Shown here piece by piece: positions 23,157-27,392 of a stretch of DNA of 27,392 nucleotides. The notes beneath the pieces were generated by a model, which worked only from the letters and a program-made list of their open reading frames with translations, was not told the origin of the DNA and did not search any database. A program made the translations under genes and the position numbers. Each line of letters begins with the position of its first letter. Position 1 is the stretch's first letter. The stretch is from an uncultured Oscillospiraceae bacterium. Its GTDB lineage: Bacteria; Bacillota_A; Clostridia; Oscillospirales; Acutalibacteraceae. The stretch is taken from the NCBI GenBank assembly GCA_910589395.1, contig CAJUTL010000037.1, positions 1 through 27,392 on the forward strand. The letters are read 5' to 3'.

Positions 23157-24140
23157 TCAAAGCTCAGAAAGCAGTTTCAGCATCTCGTCCCGAATTCTAT
23201 CATAGTAAACAATGCGGCGCATGGCGTTTTCGGCCTCTGAAACGCCCAGCGCCCGCTCCTCCAGGTCGAGGCCGGATCCCAGGGCGCGCTCCAGATTATA
23301 GGCCAGCCAGTCCAGCCTTACCATGTTACCATCGTGCAGAATCGCCCAATCTTCAGGAAGCGCTCCTCCGGCTGCCCGATAAGCCGTAACAAAAGCACGG
23401 AGAAGCTCAGGCCGAAGCTCCAGAAAATCACATCCTGCCCAGTTCAGGGCGGCTTCATAAAGCTCCAGATACGGGCTGCCGTAGGAAAGGCATTCCAGGT
23501 CGATCACCCGATAGGCGCCGCCGTTCCACAGCACGTTTTTGGGGTCAAGATCATTGTGGCAGATGGCAGCCGCGCGGGGGAGAAAGGGGAGAGCGGAGTT
23601 TCCCCGCTCCTGAAGCAGACACAGCAGAGAGCGGTGAGGCTTCACCTCCGAAAACAACTCCCGGTTTTCCTTCTCCAGCCGAAGGAGAAGCTGATCCCAA
23701 TCGATCGCTTCCGGTTTCTGAGAAACCGGCACGGCTTTGAGAGAAAGGCCATGAATGCGGGCGAGAGTTTTGCCGATCTCTTTGCAGTGGAATTCCCGAA
23801 CCTCCCCGGCGGTCAGGGCCGTTCCCTCAAACCACGGAAATACATAAAAGTATTGCCCCTCAAGCTTTTGCAGCTTTTTGCCGTGGAAGGAAAGGGCGGG
23901 CAGAATGGGAAGCTTTTCCCGCTCCAGCAAAGCCTCCAGCTGTTCTGCCGCCGCGTAATTGGAAAGCGCGTCCTCCCGCGCCATAATGTCGGGGTTCAAA
24001 AGCTTTACGGCATAGCGCCCCTTTTCGGTAAACAGGGATTCCATGCGGTGCAAAAAGCCGCCGGTCAGCCGGGCCGGCGGGGCGAGAAGGGCGCCCAGGC
24101 CCAGCTCTTCACAAATCATTTGGTGGATCATCTTATTCAT
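23157..24140 (-). CDS. Aminoglycoside phosphotransferase/CotS-fold kinase
   Basis: A 327-residue protein with the APH/choline-kinase fold. The catalytic motif is CHNDLDPKNVLW (H195, D197, N202) and the metal-binding aspartate is D214 in RVIDLEC. A nucleotide-binding region near the N-terminus includes GRYAVKLLNP with the expected lysine (K46). The hydrophobic FYVFPWFEG segment is the hinge. Members phosphorylate small molecules (choline, sugars, thiamine, antibiotics) or belong to the spore-coat CotS group; which applies cannot be said, and resistance should not be assumed. GGAGAG lies 7 bases before the ATG. It is the last gene in a minus-strand series led by metA, 44 bases after the GNAT gene. 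Confidence 0.85.
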   Translation of the reverse strand: MNKMIHQMICEELGLGALLAPPARLTGGFLHRMESLFTEKGRYAVKLLNPDIMAREDALSNYAAAEQLEALLEREKLPILPALSFHGKKLQKLEGQYFYVFPWFEGTALTAGEVREFHCKEIGKTLARIHGLSLKAVPVSQKPEAIDWDQLLLRLEKENRELFSEVKPHRSLLCLLQERGNSALPFLPRAAAICHNDLDPKNVLWNGGAYRVIDLECLSYGSPYLELYEAALNWAGCDFLELRPELLRAFVTAYRAAGGALPEDWAILHDGNMVRLDWLAYNLERALGSGLDLEERALGVSEAENAMRRIVYYDRIRDEMLKLLSEL

Positions 24141-24184
24141 GAGGCTTCTCTCCGGTCGATTTGAGGCAGCATAGTAAAATGTCC

Positions 24185-24781
24185 TTACAAATAGAAAGAT
24201 TGTCCCTCTTTTTTCGGGCGCAGATCGGAAGGCAGCAGGGAGTAAAGGGAAACGTCCACAATGCCCTTGTCCGGCCAGTAAAAGCCCTCCCGAATGGTGC
24301 CTTCCTTCTGAAAGCCGCAGCGCTCCAGCACCAGGATCCCCCGGTAATTGATAGGCAGCACATAAGCCTGGATCCGGTGCAGCTCTACCTTCTCCATCAG
24401 ATATTCCGTTACCTCCCGCACCGCGCCGGAGGCATAGCCCTTCCCGAGAAACCGTCGGCTCAAGGTAAAGCGTATGGTGGCGGTTTCCACCTGGGGATCG
24501 ATGTCAAAGATCTCAAAAACGCCTACCAGCTGGTGATTCCCCTCGTTTCCGTAGATCCCCAGCACCACGGCCTTCTTTTCCCGGAACAGCGCCTCCGCCT
24601 GCCGCAGCTTCGGGGCGCATTCCGAAAAAGAGCGCAAAGCGGCGGTGGGCGCAAAGCGATAATTCTCATCGTCTCCCATAATTTCCCACAGGGCTCTCAG
24701 GTCCAGCTCCGTCATGCGGGATAACGTGACTTTTTCACCCGTAATAAACGGAAAGCTGGAAAACAGCAGACTGGTTTTCAT
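24185..24781 (-). CDS. GNAT family N-acetyltransferase (RimJ/RimL type)
   Basis: A 198-residue acetyltransferase of the Acetyltransf_3 group, which modifies N-termini, amino acids or amino sugars. It shows FPFITGEKVTLSRMTELDL at the N-terminus, VGVFEIFDIDP, the acetyl-CoA loop RRFLGKGYASGA (R/Q-x-x-G-x-G/A type, about residues 109-120) and NYRGILVLERCGFQKEGTIREGF, the standard RimJ/L C-terminal motif (N-x-x-S/G-xxxLEKxGF). AAGGAG precedes the ATG by 10 bases. It lies 60 bases after the HAD gene, long enough for a promoter, though none is clear. The substrate is unknown. Confidence 0.9.
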   Translation of the reverse strand: MKTSLLFSSFPFITGEKVTLSRMTELDLRALWEIMGDDENYRFAPTAALRSFSECAPKLRQAEALFREKKAVVLGIYGNEGNHQLVGVFEIFDIDPQVETATIRFTLSRRFLGKGYASGAVREVTEYLMEKVELHRIQAYVLPINYRGILVLERCGFQKEGTIREGFYWPDKGIVDVSLYSLLPSDLRPKKEGQSFYL

Positions 24782-24841
24782 AGTATGGATACTCCTTAGC
24801 TTACAAGAAACTTGCGTTTGTTTTCGGAACCGTCCCGCAGA

Positions 24842-25465
24842 TCATTCCAATAAGGAAAGAAGCTGCAAGGGCGTTTCCGCATGGATCGCGTCCGGAACCG
24901 TGCCGAAGCCGTACCCTGCGTGCAGGAAAGGAACACCCGCCTGCTTCGCGGCGTCCCGGTCTATTTCCGTGTCTCCGATATAAACAGGTTTTTTCAAATG
25001 ATTGCGCTGCACCACCAGCTGAATATTTTCTCCCTTTTGCAGGCCCGTTTCCCCGCTGCACTCGAAGTCCTTAAAATAAGAAGCAAGGCGGTGGGCTTCC
25101 AGAAAAGCGGGAATATAGCCCTTGTTGCAGTTGCTCACAATAAAGAGCGGCGCCTTTGCGGAAAGCTCTGTGAGAAGAGCTTCGATCCCCTCGTACAGCC
25201 GCCCGCCGTGTTCACGAAGGTATTCATTTTCCACTTGGCAGCAAAGCTCAAATAGCTCCAACCCCCGTTCGGTGGAAAGATAGGGGAAAAGCTTTGCCAT
25301 TAGCGGAACGGCGGTCATTCCCATAACGCACTCCAGCTCCTTCACGGTGGGTGGGCGCTTCACGTCCGGAATATCCTTCAAAGCGAGCTGCCAGGAAATG
25401 GCGGTGGGCTCAGCGGCGTCCCACAGGGTGCCGTCCAGGTCAAACAGGATCCCATCATATTTCAT
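24842..25465 (-). CDS. HAD family hydrolase (phosphoglycolate phosphatase-like)
   Basis: A 207-residue haloacid dehalogenase-type phosphatase. Motif I is DLDGT with nucleophile D9 and acid D11, motif II FIVSNCNKGY, motif III lysine in GLQKGENI, and motif IV GDTEIDRDAA. A small helical cap lies between motifs I and II. The 25465 start fits the family N-terminus MKYDGILFDLDGT, has AAGGGAG 8 bases upstream, and overlaps the stop of the QueG-like gene as ATGA; a longer frame from 25507 runs inside that gene. It probably acts on a small phosphorylated metabolite, perhaps as house-cleaning for the metA operon. Specificity cannot be read. Confidence 0.9.
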   Translation of the reverse strand: MKYDGILFDLDGTLWDAAEPTAISWQLALKDIPDVKRPPTVKELECVMGMTAVPLMAKLFPYLSTERGLELFELCCQVENEYLREHGGRLYEGIEALLTELSAKAPLFIVSNCNKGYIPAFLEAHRLASYFKDFECSGETGLQKGENIQLVVQRNHLKKPVYIGDTEIDRDAAKQAGVPFLHAGYGFGTVPDAIHAETPLQLLSLLE

Positions 25466-26163
25466 AGTGATAACTCCCTTTTTAAGTAGTTTTGGGTATA
25501 GGGACAAATCTCAATGCACTTTCCGCAAAGAGTGATTTCTTTTCCCGTGCGCTCCAGCGCCAGCCTTCTTGCGGCCCGGCGGCAGCTTTCCACGTCCACC
25601 AGCCGTTCCCGTTCCACAGCAGTTTCCCACGGCGTGCCGGTAATGGCGCTTCCCGGGCAGGCGTTTTTACACCGTTCACAGCCTCCGCAACGGGAAGAAG
25701 AAATGGGAACTCCTACCCAGTCAAAAGCGGCGTCGGTCAGTACGGAACTGAGCCTTACGGCAGGGCCGAATTCCGGCGTGACCAGAAGCGCCGATTTTCC
25801 GATCCACCCCAGTCCGGAGCGGGTGGCGCAGGTCTTATGAGGTATGGCGGTGCGGTATCCGGCTTTTTCCACCACGATGGTAGTAGTCTGCGCCTGCGCC
25901 TGAAAGCCCCTTTTCTCCAGATACCTGGCGGCAAATTCGGCCAATGCGTCCAGCCGGGCGTTTAAGGTGTGGTAAGCCTCATAATACTCTATGGTTGGCC
26001 CTTCCGCAATGCCATGTACGGTCTCTGCTGGAAGCTTCACTGCCAGGGAAACGCAACGGCTGAATGGGGAAGATGTTTCTCCGATTCCCTTCAAATCGCC
26101 AAAACCAACCAGATCCGCGCCCTTTTCCAGCAGTAACGCCCTCAGCTCTTGTGTAGAGATCAT
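25462..26163 (-). CDS. QueG-like double [4Fe-4S] cluster protein, short form
   Basis: A 233-residue protein related to epoxyqueuosine reductase. Two ferredoxin-type motifs are seen: C159, C162, C165, C169 (CGGCERCKNACPG) and C213, C216, C220 with C194 as the likely fourth ligand. The catalytic-site region HKTCATRSGLGWIGKSALLVTPEFG (109-133) is kept. True QueG has about 340-390 residues with C-terminal HEAT repeats for tRNA binding; these are missing, so this is probably not a tRNA enzyme. It may be a cobalamin-binding reductase or an electron carrier. Both ends overlap neighbours by 4 bases (metA stop, HAD start; ATGA each), so the three genes form one unit. Confidence 0.85.
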   Translation of the reverse strand: MISTQELRALLLEKGADLVGFGDLKGIGETSSPFSRCVSLAVKLPAETVHGIAEGPTIEYYEAYHTLNARLDALAEFAARYLEKRGFQAQAQTTTIVVEKAGYRTAIPHKTCATRSGLGWIGKSALLVTPEFGPAVRLSSVLTDAAFDWVGVPISSSRCGGCERCKNACPGSAITGTPWETAVERERLVDVESCRRAARRLALERTGKEITLCGKCIEICPYTQNYLKRELSL

Positions 26164-27083
26164 ACTGGTTTCCCTCCAAGAAAATCATAGGGCGTGTTCT
26201 GATACACGAAATAGTTCAACCAGTTGGAAACAAGCAGATGGGCGTTGCTTCGCCAGGTAAAGGGCGGCGTTTTGGTATCGTCGTCGTCCGGAAAGTAATG
26301 GTAGGGGATCTTGGGATTCAGCCCGCGGTTGATATCCCGGAAATACTCCTTTGCCAGGGTATCCCTGTCGTACTCGGCGTGCCCTGTCACAAAAAACTGC
26401 CGTCCGCTTCGCTCCGCCGCGATATGCAGCCCCGCCAGATCGGAAACCGCCAGAGGAATCAACTCCGGGTGATTTTTGACGTCCTCCAGCAAAACCTCGG
26501 TATAGCGGGAGTGCGGGGCAAAATAATTGTCGTCAAAGCCACGCATCAGCGGGTGATAGGGATTCAGCACCGTGTGGTTATAAATACCGCTGAGCTTTTC
26601 AGGCAGCGGGTGCTTCTGAATTCCATAATGATAATAGAGGCCGGCCTGAGCGCCCCAGCAAATGTGAAGCACGGAATACACGTGGGTTTTGCTCCACTCC
26701 ATAATGGCGCACATTTCTTCCCAGTAATCCACCTCTTCAAAAGGAAGCTGTTCCACTGGGGCGCCGGTGATAATCAGTCCGTCAAACTTTTCCGCCTTTA
26801 CATCGGAGAAGGTCTTATAAAAGGTATTGAGATGGGAGGCGCTGGTGTTCTTGCTCACATGGCTGGCAGTGTGCAGCAGCTCCACGTCCACCTGCAGGGG
26901 AGTATTGCCCAAAAGCCGAAGAAGCTGCGTTTCGGTTTCCAGCTTGGTGGGCATCAAATTCAAAATAGCGATCCGCAGCGGACGAATATCCTGCCCGGCC
27001 GCCCGTTCATGGGTCATTACAAAAATATTTTCCGATTCCAGTACCTCTACAGCGGGCAGCTCAGCCCGAATACGGATAGGCAT
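26160..27083 (-). CDS. metA: Homoserine O-acyltransferase MetA, predicted acetyl-CoA specific
   Basis: First committed step of methionine synthesis: acylates homoserine in the cytosol. The 307-residue protein has normal length. The catalytic triad is visible: C142 in HICWGAQAGLYYHYG, H235 and E237 in TGHAEYD. Residue 111, in TGAPVEQLPFEEVDYW, is Glu. In the family Glu111 goes with acetyl-CoA use, whereas succinyl-CoA enzymes such as E. coli MetA have Gly there, so the product is probably O-acetylhomoserine. GGAAAGG lies 10 bases before the ATG. No S-box (SAM) riboswitch or T-box is evident in the short upstream region, and the promoter on the minus strand is not clear. It leads an operon with the QueG-like and HAD genes. 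Confidence 0.96.
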   Translation of the reverse strand: MPIRIRAELPAVEVLESENIFVMTHERAAGQDIRPLRIAILNLMPTKLETETQLLRLLGNTPLQVDVELLHTASHVSKNTSASHLNTFYKTFSDVKAEKFDGLIITGAPVEQLPFEEVDYWEEMCAIMEWSKTHVYSVLHICWGAQAGLYYHYGIQKHPLPEKLSGIYNHTVLNPYHPLMRGFDDNYFAPHSRYTEVLLEDVKNHPELIPLAVSDLAGLHIAAERSGRQFFVTGHAEYDRDTLAKEYFRDINRGLNPKIPYHYFPDDDDTKTPPFTWRSNAHLLVSNWLNYFVYQNTPYDFLGGKPV

Positions 27084-27157
27084 ATTGACACGACCTTTCC
27101 AAGTACTCCCATATTTTGGGGAAAATGAAAGAAAGTAAGGATTTTCATGAAAAGAAC

Positions 27158-27187
27158 TTGCTTTTCGGGGAAAGAATATGCTATACT
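27158..27187 (+). promoter_or_regulatory. Plus-strand promoter upstream of a hairpin-rich leader
   Basis: TTGCTT (27158-27163), an 18-base spacer and TATACT (27182-27187), pointing out of the window and divergent from metA. No gene starts on this strand before the window ends. Confidence 0.6.
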
Positions 27188-27189
27188 AC

Positions 27190-27260
27190 AACCACTCCGT
27201 GTAATGCGGAGCTGTCCGTTTCCTTTTAATAGGGAAAGCGGCAGGGCTATTATATCACAG
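27190..27260 (+). ncRNA. Structured leader or small RNA of unknown type
   Basis: Just after the promoter are two adjacent hairpins: CTCCG-TGTAATG-CGGAG (27195-27211), and 27212-27244 with CTG/CAG, CCG/CGG and TTTCC/GGAAA pairs around a TTTTAATA loop. I do not recognise a riboswitch, T-box, 6S or SRP consensus. No U-run follows directly. It may be the leader of an operon beyond the window; the 309-base region 27084-27392 has no credible gene. Confidence 0.4.
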
Positions 27261-27327
27261 AAGACCGTCGATTGTACAGGATTCTTGTAAAGTTTTCTGC
27301 GGCGATCTATAGGAAAGTCCTCCGGTC

Positions 27328-27390
27328 AAAAACTTTTTTCAAAAAAAGGTAAAAAAGGTGTTGACAGAAGGGAGTGGTATGTGATAAGAT
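27328..27390 (+). promoter_or_regulatory. Strong promoter with UP-like A/T tracts, rRNA/tRNA type
   Basis: TTGACA (27361-27366), an 18-base spacer and TAAGAT (27385-27390). Directly upstream lie phased A/T tracts (AAAAACTTTTTT, AAAAAAA, AAAAAA; 27328-27356) and GGTGTTGACA, the form of rRNA operon promoters in Firmicutes. The transcribed gene lies outside the window. Confidence 0.6.
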
Positions 27391-27392
27391 AG

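Noticed and set aside
23157..24140. Calling the APH-fold gene an antibiotic-resistance gene
   Set aside because: The kinase motifs are shared by many small-molecule kinases and CotS proteins; nothing points to aminoglycosides.
27084..27157. SAM riboswitch or T-box before metA
   Set aside because: The stretch between metA and the divergent promoter is too short, and no S-box or T-box core motif is visible on the minus strand.
27190..27260. 6S RNA, SRP RNA or known riboswitch
   Set aside because: Two simple hairpins are present, but none of the conserved loops or sequence cores I know was found, so the class is left open.
1..27392. CRISPR array, prophage, insertion-sequence transposase or integron
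   Set aside because: No regularly spaced repeats, phage structural genes, transposase or integrase reading frames were seen.

Overview
The window looks like chromosome from a strictly anaerobic, moderately GC-rich Firmicute, most likely a clostridial Oscillospiraceae/Ruminococcaceae-type bacterium. The grounds are Rnf-type redox genes with ApbE, AGGAGG-type ribosome binding sites, TTGACA/TATACT promoters, a CotS/APH-type kinase fold, MMPL plus heptad-repeat export genes and many short intergenic repeats. No rRNA, tRNA, CRISPR array, transposase or phage gene was found inside the window. The last 60 bases, however, look like a strong rRNA- or tRNA-type promoter firing out of the right edge.

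Layout. (1) 1-2527: a threonine dehydrogenase gene (minus) and a divergent aldo/keto reductase gene (plus), each with a clear promoter, separated by an imperfect repeated element. (2) 2550-2775: a MITE-like foldback element and a shared bidirectional terminator. (3) 2786-10524, minus strand: one tightly packed operon that reads lipoprotein, apbE, rnfC, rnfD, rnfG, rnfE, rnfA, NusG-II protein, Gx transporter. It has a sigma-A promoter at 10591-10619 and several TGATG/ATGA/TAATG overlaps. (4) 11111-16008, minus: a MacB-like ABC exporter fusion, yaaA, bcp and a TetR regulator. (5) 16391-21561, plus: three TetR-type operators, a promoter, an MMPL/RND exporter, a secreted heptad-repeat partner and a second TetR regulator. 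(6) 21681-23036: a radical SAM/SPASM-like protein. (7) 27083-23157, minus: metA, a QueG-like iron-sulfur protein, a HAD phosphatase, a GNAT acetyltransferase and an APH-fold kinase; the first three overlap by 4 bases each. (8) 27158-27392: a plus-strand promoter, a hairpin-rich leader and a terminal strong promoter.

The most interesting object is the Rnf-like operon. It has no rnfB, and the positions in RnfA and RnfE that normally hold the cysteines of the intramembrane [2Fe-2S] centre are Gly, Gly, Gly and Ala. The ferredoxin entry subunit and the cluster that carries its electrons across the membrane are therefore both missing, while RnfC (NADH side, two 4Fe-4S motifs), RnfD (FMN threonine kept) and RnfG (unusually long, two FMN-attachment motifs) are kept. 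Together with ApbE and a lipoprotein made of two FMN_bind-like repeats with inserted DxDxDG loops, this suggests a NADH-to-extracytosolic-flavin electron export system built from the C-D-G arm of Rnf, rather than a classical ferredoxin:NAD oxidoreductase. This is inference from sequence and would need structural alignment, a genome-wide search for rnfB and biochemistry.
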